From JAFGBM01 sp964610155 (GTDB lineage: Bacteria; Actinomycetota; Actinomycetes; Actinomycetales; Demequinaceae): DNA of 64,000 nucleotides. The notes beneath the pieces are model-generated. The model was not told the origin of the DNA and ran no database searches. It was given only the letters and a program-made list of their open reading frames with translations. A program made the translations under genes and the position numbers. The DNA lies in assembly GCA_964610155.1 (NCBI GenBank), contig CAZSUY010000007.1, positions 51,418 through 115,417 on the forward strand. Direction: 5' to 3'. This document shows positions 33,775 through 43,104 of the stretch, piece after piece. Position 1 is the first letter of the stretch, and each line of letters starts with the position of its first letter.

Positions 33775-34842
33775 CTACTTCTGCCCCTTCTCAGCCTTGG
33801 TGTCAAACGGCTGACCGCTCAGGCGCCCCGACGCTGTCGCATCCTGGGTGGCCTCCCTGAGTTCCCGCTTGGCCTCGGCAAGAGCCCTCGAGGGATCGGC
33901 CAGGGCCGACTTCTGGGCCGTCGACTTGCGGGCGGTCGACCGCTTGAGCGGCTGGGGCTCGTCCACCTGGCCGAAGCCCGCCGAGATGGCCTTGAGAGCC
34001 GTCGTGAACTCGGTCGGGACGAACCAAACCTTGCTCGACTCGCTCTTGGCGACCTCCGGAAGCATCTGGAGGTACTGGTAGGCGAGCAGCTTTGAGTCGG
34101 CGTCACCCTCGTGGATGGCGTCGAACACCTGCAAGATGGCGCGGGCCTCACCGTCGGCCTCGAGGATCTTGGCCTGGGCGGAACCCTCGGCCTTGAGGAT
34201 CGCGGACTGCTTGTCGCCCTCGGCCGTGAGGATCGCCGACTGCTTCACCCCTTCGGCGGTCAGGATCGCCGCACGACGGTCACGCTCGGCGCGCATCTGC
34301 TTCTCCATCGAGTCCTTGATGGACATCGGCGGTTCGATCGTCTTGAGCTCGACGCGGTTGACGCGAATCCCCCACTTGCCCGTCGCCTCGTCCAGCACGC
34401 CACGAAGCTGGCCGTTGATCTGGTCACGACTCGTGAGGGTCTGCTCCAGGTCCATCGTCCCCACGACGTTACGGAGCGTCGTCACGGTGAGCTGCTCGAC
34501 ACCGACGATGTAGTTTGCGATCTCGTAGACGGCGGACTTGGGCTCCGTCACGGTGAAGTAGATGACCGTGTCGATTTCGACCACCAGGTTGTCGGACGTG
34601 ATGACCGACTGTGGGGCGAAGGAGACGACCTGTTCCCACACGCTCACCTTTGCGCGCACTCGGTCGACGAATGGCATGAGCAGGTGCAGGCCGGGTTCGA
34701 GCGTCTTCTTGTACCTGCCCAGCCTCTCGATGACATAGGCCTTCGCCTGGGGGACGATCTTTATCGAACGAATGAGTACCGATAGGACGAATATGCCCAG
34801 CGCGATGAGCGCTACTAGAAGAAATATCTCAGCGTCTGTCAT
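33775..34842 (-). CDS. SPFH/Band 7 (stomatin-like) membrane protein
   Basis: The 355-residue protein has an N-terminal transmembrane helix (IFLLVALIALGIFVLSVLI) and the SPFH domain (KIVPQAKAYVIERLGRYKKT to VELKTIEPP). A coiled-coil region carries a three-fold AILTAEG-type repeat near residues 180-205, and the basic tail is Lys/Arg/Ala-rich. The ATG at 34842 follows GAGAGG at 5 bases and is preferred over an upstream GTG. It is paired with an NfeD gene, the common arrangement; such pairs organise membrane microdomains. Confidence 0.93.
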   Translation of the reverse strand: MTDAEIFLLVALIALGIFVLSVLIRSIKIVPQAKAYVIERLGRYKKTLEPGLHLLMPFVDRVRAKVSVWEQVVSFAPQSVITSDNLVVEIDTVIYFTVTEPKSAVYEIANYIVGVEQLTVTTLRNVVGTMDLEQTLTSRDQINGQLRGVLDEATGKWGIRVNRVELKTIEPPMSIKDSMEKQMRAERDRRAAILTAEGVKQSAILTAEGDKQSAILKAEGSAQAKILEADGEARAILQVFDAIHEGDADSKLLAYQYLQMLPEVAKSESSKVWFVPTEFTTALKAISAGFGQVDEPQPLKRSTARKSTAQKSALADPSRALAEAKRELREATQDATASGRLSGQPFDTKAEKGQK

Positions 34843-34884
34843 GTGCCTCTCCACTCCCTAGGGCGCGTGCCGGTTGGTCCGCGC

Positions 34885-35328
34885 CTACTTCTTCTCTACG
34901 GTCTTCTCCCCAACGATGGCGATGGCCCCATGGATGCGGAGAACCTTCACCATGGTCTCGTCCGGGATCGCGGAGACCCCACCCTCCGTACGTGCGGACC
35001 ACACCTCGCCATGCAACTTGACGCGACCCCCGATCTCCGTTACCTCGGTCAGGGTCTTCGCTTCCTTTCCCACGAGCGCCGAGACGTTGGTCTCGATTAG
35101 CGGGGTCCTCTCGCGAAGGGATTTCAGCAGGAACGGCCGGAGCGCGAACAGTAGGAGCGCGGCCGCGACACACGCGACGAGGGCAGCGAGCCACCACTCA
35201 CCCCCCATTAGTGCCACGGTTCCGCCAGCGATGGCACCTCCGGCGCACATCAGCAACGTTAGGTCGAGGGTGAAGATCTCGGCGACACCGAGAAGAATCG
35301 CCCCGACGAACCACCACATCGAATCCAT
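34885..35328 (-). CDS. NfeD-like membrane protein
   Basis: The 147-residue short NfeD protein has three or four transmembrane helices in the first half (WWFVGAILLGVAEIFTLDL, LAALVACVAAALLLFAL). A soluble OB-fold C-terminal domain starts near residue 85 (SALVGKEAKTLTEVTEIGG). GGAGGTGG sits 5 bases before the ATG at 35326-35328, so the longer open frame to 35472 is rejected. It is the expected partner of the SPFH protein encoded 42 bp downstream. Confidence 0.9.
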   Translation of the reverse strand: MDSMWWFVGAILLGVAEIFTLDLTLLMCAGGAIAGGTVALMGGEWWLAALVACVAAALLLFALRPFLLKSLRERTPLIETNVSALVGKEAKTLTEVTEIGGRVKLHGEVWSARTEGGVSAIPDETMVKVLRIHGAIAIVGEKTVEKK

Positions 35329-35444
35329 GTCGCCACCTCCCGGCGCAACCTGCGCCCTTCCTCGAATCCTAGTGCGGGGGCGGGGGGACACCATCGTTCG
35401 GCAGGATGAATCACGCGGTGCCATGTCATCATCCCGCCGGATGA

Positions 35445-36233
35445 TCAGTTCCTCCTCGCTCGCGCAGACCATCGTCCGTCCAGGTGATCAAGATCGATCG
35501 GGATCTCAAACACCCTCGACAAGTTGGCTGCCGTCATCACCTCCGTGATCGGCCCGGCCTCCTTTATCCGCCCCCCTGCCATGAGAAGCGCGTGCGTGAA
35601 GCCCCTGGGAATCTCCTCGACTCGGTGGGTGACCAGGATGAGGACGGGAGAGGCCGGATCGGATGCGAGGTGGGCGAGGGCGTCGAGCAATTCCTCCCTC
35701 CCTTTGAGGTCGAGGCCGGCAGCCGGCTCGTCGAGGAGGAGGACCTCCGGATTTGACATGAGGGACCTGGCGAGATGAACCCTCTGCCGTTCGCCCTCGC
35801 TGAGGGTCTCGTACTCGCGATCGGCGAGACCGACAAGCCCGAACGCCTCAAGGAGGGCGTCCGACCGTCCCGTGTCGACGGCTTCGTAGGGCTCGCTCTG
35901 ACGGGAGGTCGTCCCGTAAGACGCCGTCAGGACGACGTCCCCCACACGTTCGCCCTCAAAGATCCCACCGGAGACGGAATCGCTCACCAACCCGACCCGA
36001 ATCCGAGTGTCCCGGATGGCCCCCTCTCCGAGGGTCACCCCCAGTACCTCGACGGTCCCCATGCTCGGGCGCGACCGCGCGGCGAGGAGGGCGAGGAGGG
36101 AGGTCTTCCCTGCGCCATTCGGCCCGAGGATGACCCAGTGCTCCCCCGAATGAACCGTCCAAGACACCTCGGAGAGGATCTCGTTCCCCCCCAGGGCGAG
36201 CGATGCCGCCACGATGCGCGCCACGTCCTTCAT
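35445..36233 (-). CDS. ABC transporter ATP-binding protein, no permease alongside
   Basis: The 262-residue single ATPase has Walker A GPNGAGKTS, signature LSEGERQRV, Walker B VLLLDEPAAGLD and switch VTHRVEEIP. The LSEGE signature and HWVILGPNGAG opening recall the ModF-like ATPases. No membrane partner is adjacent; it lies 116 bp upstream of the NfeD gene and 61 bp downstream of glgA. The function is unassigned. Confidence 0.85.
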   Translation of the reverse strand: MKDVARIVAASLALGGNEILSEVSWTVHSGEHWVILGPNGAGKTSLLALLAARSRPSMGTVEVLGVTLGEGAIRDTRIRVGLVSDSVSGGIFEGERVGDVVLTASYGTTSRQSEPYEAVDTGRSDALLEAFGLVGLADREYETLSEGERQRVHLARSLMSNPEVLLLDEPAAGLDLKGREELLDALAHLASDPASPVLILVTHRVEEIPRGFTHALLMAGGRIKEAGPITEVMTAANLSRVFEIPIDLDHLDGRWSARARRN

Positions 36234-36294
36234 GATGCCGAGCCTAATCGCACCGGCAAACCGTGGGGTGCGTCGATTGGAAACAGCGACGTCG

Positions 36295-37494
36295 CTAACC
36301 GTAAAGGACGGACTCGTACACGGAGATCGTCTGATCGGCGACGGCGTCCCACGAAAAGTGGTCTTCGACCCGCCGCCTACCGGCCTGGCCCATGCGAGTG
36401 GCCAACGCGGAATCCGAGATGACGGAGACCAATGCCTCGGTTATCTCCGCGGCGAACCCCTCGGGATCGCTGGGTTCCCCCGAGCCATCCTGTTCCAGTT
36501 CGAAAGGGACAAGGGTCCCGGTCACCCCATCTTCGACGACCTCAGGTATCCCCCCCGTCTCGGTGGCGACCACCGGCAACCCCATAGCCATGGCCTCAAG
36601 ATTGACGATCCCTAGGGGTTCATAAATGGAGGGACAAGCAAAGACCGTTGAGGCCTCGAGGACTGCCATGAGTTCGTGCCGAGGCAGCATCTTCTCGATC
36701 CACACGACCCCCGAACGACTGCCCTGAAGCGCCGCGACGGCGGCCTTCACCTCGGATTCCGTTTGCGGCGTGTCGGGAGCCCCCGCGCAGAGAACGACCT
36801 GGACCTCGGCGGGGAGCCCCGCTGCCGCACGGAGGAGGTGGGGAATGCCCTTCTGGTGGGTGATCCGGCCAACAAAAACGACTGTGGGGCGTTCGGGGTC
36901 GATGCCGTATCCACTCACGATGCCGCTAGCGGCCTCTCGCTCACCCGGAGTGAGGGGCTGCCAGGCATCGACATCAACACCGTTGTACACCACATGAACG
37001 GTGGCCGGATCGACGAAGGGATACACCCTCAGGATGTCGTCGCGCATCGCCGAGCTCACCGCGATGACCGCGGATACGGAATGATAGGCCGTCCCCTCGA
37101 TCCAGGAGGATACGCGGTACCCGCCCCCCAATTGCCCGGCCTTCCAGGGTCGCAATGGTTCGAGCGAGTGTGCGGTGAGGACGTGAGGAACGTCGTTGAG
37201 GACGGCGGCGAGATGGCCCGCCCCGTTGGCGTACCACGTATGGGAGTGGACGATATCCGCCCCGGAACAATCCCGTGCCATGGGCAGGTTTGTTGCGAGA
37301 ACATCGAGGGAGGCCTCCCCCGTCTCCATGGCAAGGGTGTAGCCCTCAACCCCGGCCTCTTCCCTATGCCCGTCGAAGCACCGGACGCGTATGTCGAGCC
37401 GCTTGCGCAGCGCCTTGGCCAGTTCTGAGACGTGAACGCCCGCCCCTCCATACACGTGCGGAGGGTATTCCCTGGTCAGGAGGTCGACTCGCAC
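36295..37494 (-). CDS. glgA: Glycogen synthase, actinobacterial GT4 type
   Basis: The 399-residue GT-B glycosyltransferase uses ADP- or UDP-glucose. LLTREYPPHVYGGAGVHV at the N terminus is the acceptor/donor loop of the Corynebacterium/Mycobacterium GlgA (GlgM) type. FVGRITHQKGIPHLL starts the C-terminal Rossmann domain, and FACPSIYEPLGIVNLEAMA holds the EX7E donor-binding motif. Mycobacterial relatives make maltose-1-phosphate for the GlgE pathway, so product assignment is open. It diverges from glgC across 79 bp. Confidence 0.92.
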   Translation of the reverse strand: MRVDLLTREYPPHVYGGAGVHVSELAKALRKRLDIRVRCFDGHREEAGVEGYTLAMETGEASLDVLATNLPMARDCSGADIVHSHTWYANGAGHLAAVLNDVPHVLTAHSLEPLRPWKAGQLGGGYRVSSWIEGTAYHSVSAVIAVSSAMRDDILRVYPFVDPATVHVVYNGVDVDAWQPLTPGEREAASGIVSGYGIDPERPTVVFVGRITHQKGIPHLLRAAAGLPAEVQVVLCAGAPDTPQTESEVKAAVAALQGSRSGVVWIEKMLPRHELMAVLEASTVFACPSIYEPLGIVNLEAMAMGLPVVATETGGIPEVVEDGVTGTLVPFELEQDGSGEPSDPEGFAAEITEALVSVISDSALATRMGQAGRRRVEDHFSWDAVADQTISVYESVLYG

Positions 37495-37573
37495 CCCCCC
37501 ACGGTATCGCGGGCGGACCGCGAGCGAAGCCCCTTGCCTCCCCTAGACATGCCCTGACGAATAGACTGGCAGA

Positions 37574-38833
37574 ATGCCAGGCTCTTCCGTTCTCGCGATT
37601 GTCCTCGCCGGAGGCGAAGGAAAGCGGCTCATGCCCCTGACGACCTCTCAGTGCAAGCCCGCCGTCCCCTTCGGGGGAACCTTCCGACTGGTCGATTTCG
37701 TGCTGTCCAACCTGGCGAACTCCCACTATCTCCGCATGGTCGTGCTCACCCAATACAAGTCCCATTCGCTCGACCGACACATCGCTCACACCTGGTACAT
37801 GTCGCCCCTGCTTGGAAACTATGTTGCGCCGGTGCCGGCCCAGCAATCCCGGGGCAAGCACTGGTACCTCGGGAGTGCCGATGCCGTCTTCCAATGCGAG
37901 AACATCATCGAGGACGAGCGCCCCGATTTCGTCGTCATCGTCGGGGCGGATCACGTGTACCGAATGGACTTCGCCCAGATGGTCGAGGCGCATGTCGCCT
38001 CCGACGCCGAGTTCACCATCGCGGGTATTCGCCATCCTCGTCTTTCGGCTCCACGGTTCGGGATCATTGACGTCGACCCCACCTCCCCTGGCAAAGTGAA
38101 GGACTTCCTGGAGAAGCCCGATGAGGCGACGGGTCTCGCCGACAGCCCGAGCGAGATTCTCGCATCGATGGGCAACTACGTGGCGACGACTGGGGCCTTC
38201 CTCGAGGCCCTCAACGCCGACGCCAACGACCCCTCGAGCGCGCACGATATGGGGGCAGACATCGTGCCGTGGTTCGTCGAGCGTGGCACCTGCGGCTTCT
38301 ACGATTTTAAAGATAACCAGGTCCCCGGTTCGACCCAGCGTGATCGCGACTACTGGAGGGACGTCGGAACCCTCGACTCCTACTACGAAGCCCACATGGA
38401 CCTCATCGCCCTCGACCCCATCTTCAACCTCTACAACTACCGGTGGCCCATCCATCACGGAATCATCAAGGAACCCCCGGCGAAGTTCGTCCATTCCGAG
38501 AAGGGCCGGATCGGCTACGCTACAGATTCGATCGTCTCCCCTGGGGCCATAGTCTCCGGCGCGGTTGTCACCAACTCGATCCTCTCCCCCGCCGTCAGGG
38601 TCCATTCGTGGGCCTCCGTGTCCGACTCGGTGATCATGCACCGCGCCAGGATCCACCGTCGCGCCCAGGTGCATCGCTCGATCCTTGACGAGGGGGTCGT
38701 CGTCGAGGAGGGTGCCACCATCGGAATGGACCACCAGGCCGACCTAGATCGTGGCTTCCTCGTGACCGAAGGGGGAGTCACGGTCGTCGGGAGGGACACG
38801 GTCGTCGGGAAGGATGCGGTGGTCAAGGCATGA
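37574..38833 (+). CDS. glgC: Glucose-1-phosphate adenylyltransferase
   Basis: GlgC makes ADP-glucose from glucose-1-phosphate and ATP, the committing step of glycogen synthesis. The 419 residues are standard length. AIVLAGGEGKRLMPLT near the N terminus is the nucleotide loop, followed by CKPAVPFGGTFRLVDF (the activator-site region). VVIVGADHVYRMD holds the catalytic aspartate, and a left-handed beta-helix C-terminal domain begins near 300. It overlaps serB by 4 bp (ATGA). Confidence 0.96.
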   Translation: MPGSSVLAIVLAGGEGKRLMPLTTSQCKPAVPFGGTFRLVDFVLSNLANSHYLRMVVLTQYKSHSLDRHIAHTWYMSPLLGNYVAPVPAQQSRGKHWYLGSADAVFQCENIIEDERPDFVVIVGADHVYRMDFAQMVEAHVASDAEFTIAGIRHPRLSAPRFGIIDVDPTSPGKVKDFLEKPDEATGLADSPSEILASMGNYVATTGAFLEALNADANDPSSAHDMGADIVPWFVERGTCGFYDFKDNQVPGSTQRDRDYWRDVGTLDSYYEAHMDLIALDPIFNLYNYRWPIHHGIIKEPPAKFVHSEKGRIGYATDSIVSPGAIVSGAVVTNSILSPAVRVHSWASVSDSVIMHRARIHRRAQVHRSILDEGVVVEEGATIGMDHQADLDRGFLVTEGGVTVVGRDTVVGKDAVVKA

Positions 38834-39252
38834 GCCGACGCCTGTGCATGCTCGATGTCGATTCGACCCTTGTTTCCTCCGAAGTTTTCGAGATCCTGGC
38901 CGAGAGCGCGGGGACCCGCGACGAGGTCGCAGCGATCACCGAGTCGGCCATGAGGGGGGAGATCGACTTCGCCGAATCGCTCGCCCCCGGTGCCCAGAAC
39001 CTAGTCGAGACCCTCCACGGACGCGACTGGGTCGTCGGCCTCGTCTCGGATGGATTCGCCGAGGCCGAGGGAATCCCTGTCTAGGACACGGTCGCCATCG
39101 GAAACGACGCCAACGATCTCGACATGATGGCGGTCGCCGGGCTCGGGATCGCCTTCAACGCCAAGCCGATCGTTCAGGATCAGGCCGAAGTCTCGGTCGA
39201 CTCCACGCGCCTCGACACCGTGCTTGAGGCGATCAAGGCCTGGGAGTCTTAG
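38830..39252 (+). pseudogene. serB: Phosphoserine phosphatase, broken by internal deletions and an in-frame TAG
   Basis: The frame starts as a SerB HAD enzyme: LDVDSTLVSSEVFEILAES (motif I), then EIDFAESL joined directly to APGAQNLVETLHGRDWVVGL, so the usual cap segment is missing. Motif II reads VSDGF where VSGGF is usual. A TAG at 39082-39084 interrupts the frame. The same frame then resumes with DTVAIGNDANDLDMMAVAG (motif IV) and ends at TAG 39250-39252. The stretch holding the motif III lysine is gone. About 140 codons remain, against roughly 210 or more in working enzymes. Confidence 0.88.
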
Positions 39253-39294
39253 CGGCTCGGCCCGTCCTACCTCTCATCGAGCGCGTCGCCCGCC

Positions 39295-39801
39295 TCATTC
39301 GTCTCGACCAACGATCGCCTTGAGCCGTGCGGAATCCGAGCCCAGTTCAACCCACTCTCCGTCAAACTCCAATACGGCAGCCGTCCCGGTCTGGAGCCCG
39401 TGAGAGATCCGCTGTAGGGCCTCCCGATGGGAACCGTTCCCGGCGAGATAGGCCGCGACCGACGACATTGTTGGCTCGTGTCCAACGACCATCACCGCCT
39501 GAGCTCCCGGAGGGGCAAGTCGAAGGGCGGCCACGATGGTTGCCACCGTGGTGTTGTACAGTTCCCTCCCCGTGTGAACCTCCGGCACCTCCCACGTGGC
39601 CGACGCGATCGTCCAGGTCTCGGCCGTCCTGGCGGAGTCGGAGACGAATGCGACGTCGGGCTCAAACCCTGCCGACGAAAGATTCTTGCCAAGGTTTGCG
39701 GCGTCCTCCCGTCCTCGCGGGGCGAGGACGCGGTCGTGATCAAGTTGTCCCGGGGAAGACACTTCCGCCTTCGCGTGTCTGGCCAGGACGATGACGCGCA
39801 T
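39295..39801 (-). CDS. sixA: Phosphohistidine phosphatase SixA-like (histidine phosphatase family)
   Basis: The 168-residue small histidine phosphatase begins IVLARHAKAE, where the RH pair carries the catalytic histidine of the RHxx motif. The second histidine is in VVGHEPTMS. The arginine of FVSDSARTAETW completes the pocket. The open frame continues upstream to 40104 but overlaps fabI, so the ATG at 39799-39801 is used. It lies 7 bp after fabI. Confidence 0.9.
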   Translation of the reverse strand: MRVIVLARHAKAEVSSPGQLDHDRVLAPRGREDAANLGKNLSSAGFEPDVAFVSDSARTAETWTIASATWEVPEVHTGRELYNTTVATIVAALRLAPPGAQAVMVVGHEPTMSSVAAYLAGNGSHREALQRISHGLQTGTAAVLEFDGEWVELGSDSARLKAIVGRDE

Positions 39802-39808
39802 CGCGTCC

Positions 39809-40570
39809 CTACTGGCCCATCGCGTGTACGCCACCATCGACGTGGATGACCTCACCGGTCGTCGCGGGGAACCAGTCGCTGAGAAGCATGGCAACCGCGC
39901 GAGCCGTCGGCTCCGGGTCGTCCGAGTCCCAGCCGAGGGGTGCCCTCTCGTTCCACCTCCCCTCCATCTGCTCGAAACCGGGGACGTGCTTGGCCGCCGT
40001 CGTCTTGATGGGCCCGGCCGAGACAAGGTTGCATCTAATGCCCCTAGGGCCGAGGTCGCGGGCAAGATACCTCGAGGTCGCCTCGAGGGCCGCCTTCGCC
40101 ACACCCATCCAGTCGTAGACCGGCCAGGCGAATCGCGCGTCGAAGGTCAGACCGACGATCGAGCCTCCCTCCCCCATGAGGGGTCCGGTACCAACGGCAA
40201 GCGCCTTTAGAGAGTATGCGGAGGTATTGATGGCCGTCGCCACGTCCTTCCACTCACCAGTTAGGAAGTTCCCTCCCATGACGGACTGCGGGGCGAATCC
40301 GATCGAGTGGACTACCCCATGGAGCGTGGACACGTGCTCACTGACTCTGTCGGAAAGGGTCTCGATCTGTTCGGGATTCGTGACGTCGAGCTCGACGACC
40401 GGGACCGGGGTGGGGAGCTGGCGCCCCATGCTCTCGGTGATCTTGAGCGTGCGCCCCATCCCCGTCAGCACCACGGTAGCCCCCTCCTCTTGGCACAGCC
40501 GCGCGATGCTAAATGCGAGCGATCCTTCCGTCAGGACCCCCGAAACGAGGATGTTCTTTCCCTCTAACAT
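39809..40570 (-). CDS. fabI: Enoyl-[acyl-carrier-protein] reductase (NADH), InhA/FabI type
   Basis: It performs the final reduction of fatty-acid elongation. The 253 residues start MLEGKNILVSGVLTEGSLAF, the divergent Rossmann loop of FabI/InhA. The catalytic YxxxxxxK appears as YDWMGVAKAALE. FFARFAWP-like substrate residues occur as GLTFDARFAWPVYDW, and GPIKTTAAKHVPGF is the flexible loop. The ATG at 40568-40570 fits the family; the longer frame overlaps the intergenic gap. It follows fabG as mabA-inhA do in mycobacteria. Confidence 0.94.
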   Translation of the reverse strand: MLEGKNILVSGVLTEGSLAFSIARLCQEEGATVVLTGMGRTLKITESMGRQLPTPVPVVELDVTNPEQIETLSDRVSEHVSTLHGVVHSIGFAPQSVMGGNFLTGEWKDVATAINTSAYSLKALAVGTGPLMGEGGSIVGLTFDARFAWPVYDWMGVAKAALEATSRYLARDLGPRGIRCNLVSAGPIKTTAAKHVPGFEQMEGRWNERAPLGWDSDDPEPTARAVAMLLSDWFPATTGEVIHVDGGVHAMGQ

Positions 40571-40616
40571 GCCCACATTTCCTCCCAAAGCCTTAGGCCG
40601 AGTGCGCCTCGTGTGC

Positions 40617-41321
40617 CTAGTGTCCCAGCCCGAGACCACCGTCGACGGGGATGACTGCCCCTGAAATGTACCTCGCGTCGTCGGACGCAAGAAAGAACGC
40701 CGCCCCCGCAACCTCGTCGGCCTCTCCGAACCGGTGGGCGGGAATGGAGTCCTTGTAGCGCTTCTGAACGTCCTCCGGTAGGGCCTGAGTCATGGCCGTA
40801 TCGATGAATCCGGGGGCAATGACGTTGGCCGTGATTCCCCTTGACCCGAGTTCGCGCGTGATGGAACGGGCCATGCCAACCAGGCCAGCCTTCGAGGAGG
40901 AGTAGTTCACCTGACCCGGATTTCCCATGAGCCCCACTACTGAGCCGATTAGGACTATCCTCCCCGACTTCTGCCGAATCATCGTCTTGGCCACGCGGCG
41001 AACGCATCGGAACACCCCGACCAGGTTGACGGAGACGACAGCTTCGAAATCCTCGTCCGTCATCCGCATGAGGAGGCCATCCCGCGTGATGCCCGCATTG
41101 GCGACCAAGACATCGATCGGACCGTGACGTTCCTCGAAGGCACCAAACGCCCCCTCAACCTGCGCGGTGTCCCGGACATCCCCCTCGATCCCGTCGATTC
41201 CCTCTGGGGGGGCGTCACCCATGTAGAGGGTGCTGACCGTGTCCCCGGCCGCAAGGAATCGTTGAGCGATTGCGAGCCCGATTCCACGGTTTGCGCCGGT
41301 GATATGTATGTGTCGAGCCAT
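40617..41321 (-). CDS. fabG: 3-oxoacyl-[acyl-carrier-protein] reductase
   Basis: The 234-residue classical short-chain dehydrogenase has the NADPH loop ITGANRGIGLAIAQ, LVANAGITRDGLLMRM, the catalytic serine of LIGSVVG, and YSSSKAGL (Tyr-x3-Lys). VIAPGFIDTAM and SGAVIPVDGGLGLGH complete the FabG pattern. It precedes fabI by 46 bp, matching the mycobacterial mabA-inhA pair used in type II fatty-acid synthesis. Confidence 0.94.
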   Translation of the reverse strand: MARHIHITGANRGIGLAIAQRFLAAGDTVSTLYMGDAPPEGIDGIEGDVRDTAQVEGAFGAFEERHGPIDVLVANAGITRDGLLMRMTDEDFEAVVSVNLVGVFRCVRRVAKTMIRQKSGRIVLIGSVVGLMGNPGQVNYSSSKAGLVGMARSITRELGSRGITANVIAPGFIDTAMTQALPEDVQKRYKDSIPAHRFGEADEVAGAAFFLASDDARYISGAVIPVDGGLGLGH

Positions 41322-41380
41322 GGCACTGACCGTACCCGATCACGTGCGGGACCTGCACGTTTCTCTCCCCCGGATGGGCA

Positions 41381-42979
41381 CTAGGCGAGGGCCACGAGGT
41401 CGCGATACTGCTTCGACCAAAGGTCTTCGACTCCATCGGGAAGCAGGAGGACGCGCTCTGGGGTGAGGGCATCCACGGCCCCCTCATCATGGGTGACGAG
41501 CACGACCGCCCCCTCATAGATTCGGAGGGCCCCCAGAATCTCCAGACGGCTGGCGGGATCGAGGTTGTTCGTCGGTTCATCCAGAAGCAGTACGTTCGTC
41601 CGCGATACGACGAGGGTGGCCAACGCAAGCCTGGTCTTCTCTCCACCGGAGAGAACGCGCACTGGCTTCTCTGCATCGTCGCCCGAGAACAAGAAGGAGC
41701 CGAGGACACCCCGGACCTCCGAATCGGGAAGATCGGGGGCGGCATGCCTCATCGCGGAAAGCACCGATCCATCGGGGTCGAGGGTCTCGTGCTCCTGGGC
41801 GTAGTAGCCGAGGCGAAGGCCGTGACCGGGTTCGACCACCCCTGTATCGGGATCCTCGATTTCGGCGAGCACCTTGAGGAGCGTCGTTTTCCCTGCACCA
41901 TTAAGGCCAAGCACGACGACACGTGAACCGCGATCGATTGTTAGATCGATGTCCGTGAATACCTCGGTCGAGCCGTAGGACTTGCTGAGCCCGGACGCCC
42001 GGAGCGGCGCCTTCCCGCAAGGAGCCGGGGAGGGGAAGCGCAGGACGGCGACCCTGTCTCGCTTCCTCTCCACCTCAAGCCCCCCGACGAGCCGCTCTGC
42101 CCTTCGAAGCATGCCCTGAGCTGCGACCGCCTTCGTCGCCTTTGCCCGCATCCGGTTCGCTTGGGCGACGAGGGCCTCGGCCTTTCTCTCGGCGTTATAC
42201 CGCTCTCTTCGCCGCCGCCTCTCGTCCTCCTCGCGTTGCCTCAGGTAGGCATCCCAGCCGAGGCTGTACTGATCGAGTTCGGCACGGTTGGCGTCGAGGT
42301 GGAACACCTTGTTCGCGCAAGCCCTCAGGAGACCCGCGTCGTGGGAGATCACGATGAAACCCCCTCCATAGGTGCGGAGGAATTCACGAAGCCACGCGAT
42401 CGAGTCTGCGTCAAGGTGGTTCGTGGGCTCATCGAGGAGCAGGGTCTCGGCCCCTCCGAAAAGGACCCTTCCGAGTTCCACCCTTCGTCGCTGTCCCCCG
42501 GAAAGGGCCCCGAGCGATTGCCGAAGGATCGCGTCATCGAGGCCCAGGTTCGCGGCGATGCTGGCGGCCTCACTCTCCGCGGCGTATCCCCCTGCGGACC
42601 TGAACCGTTCCTCTATCGCCGGATACCTAGTCAGCGCCCGATCCCAGACGGCCTCGTCGGCCGAAGCCATCGCCTCCTCGGCCTCCCTCATCTTCCGCGC
42701 GAGCGAATCGAGCCCCCTCGCCTCAAGGATCCGGTCCAGGGAGAGGACCTCCAGGTCCCCCGTACGCGGGTCCTGGGGCAGGTACCCCACACCGCCTCGA
42801 CTCGTCACGGTTCCCCCCGCCCTCTGGCCCTCTCCGGCGAGGATGCGCGTCAGCGTGGTCTTTCCGGAGCCATTGCGGCCGACAAGCCCGATACGGTCCC
42901 CCTTCCCCACGTGGAAACTCGTCGGCTTGAGAAGGGTGCGCGGACCGATCCGTATCTCAAGGTCGCTGACGGAAATCAC
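41381..42979 (-). CDS. ABC-F family ATPase (ribosome-associated type)
   Basis: About 532 residues with two ABC domains and no membrane segment. Domain 1 has GRNGSGKTT, LSGGQRRRVELGR and TLLLDEPTNHLD. Domain 2 has GLNGAGKTT, LSGGEKTRLALA and VLLLDEPTNNLD. The linker between about 240 and 310 is basic and helical, like the tRNA-interacting P-site linker. The GTG at 42979 has GGAG at 6 bases and matches the family start; an ATG six codons upstream is possible. It probably rescues or tunes ribosomes. Confidence 0.93.
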   Translation of the reverse strand: MISVSDLEIRIGPRTLLKPTSFHVGKGDRIGLVGRNGSGKTTLTRILAGEGQRAGGTVTSRGGVGYLPQDPRTGDLEVLSLDRILEARGLDSLARKMREAEEAMASADEAVWDRALTRYPAIEERFRSAGGYAAESEAASIAANLGLDDAILRQSLGALSGGQRRRVELGRVLFGGAETLLLDEPTNHLDADSIAWLREFLRTYGGGFIVISHDAGLLRACANKVFHLDANRAELDQYSLGWDAYLRQREEDERRRRRERYNAERKAEALVAQANRMRAKATKAVAAQGMLRRAERLVGGLEVERKRDRVAVLRFPSPAPCGKAPLRASGLSKSYGSTEVFTDIDLTIDRGSRVVVLGLNGAGKTTLLKVLAEIEDPDTGVVEPGHGLRLGYYAQEHETLDPDGSVLSAMRHAAPDLPDSEVRGVLGSFLFSGDDAEKPVRVLSGGEKTRLALATLVVSRTNVLLLDEPTNNLDPASRLEILGALRIYEGAVVLVTHDEGAVDALTPERVLLLPDGVEDLWSKQYRDLVALA

Positions 42980-43104
42980 CTGAAACTCCAATTTCACGGG
43001 GCACGCTTGATGGATGTGGACAAGAAAGTGGGGGGGTGAACGAACTGGCCGCCGCCGACCATTGTAGGGCGGGTATCGTCATCTGAGACCAAGGAAGGAA
43101 TGCT

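Noticed and set aside
39082..39084. Recoding of the serB TAG (pyrrolysine or read-through)
   Set aside because: Large internal deletions removing catalytic segments make the product non-functional even if TAG were read, and no recoding element is seen.
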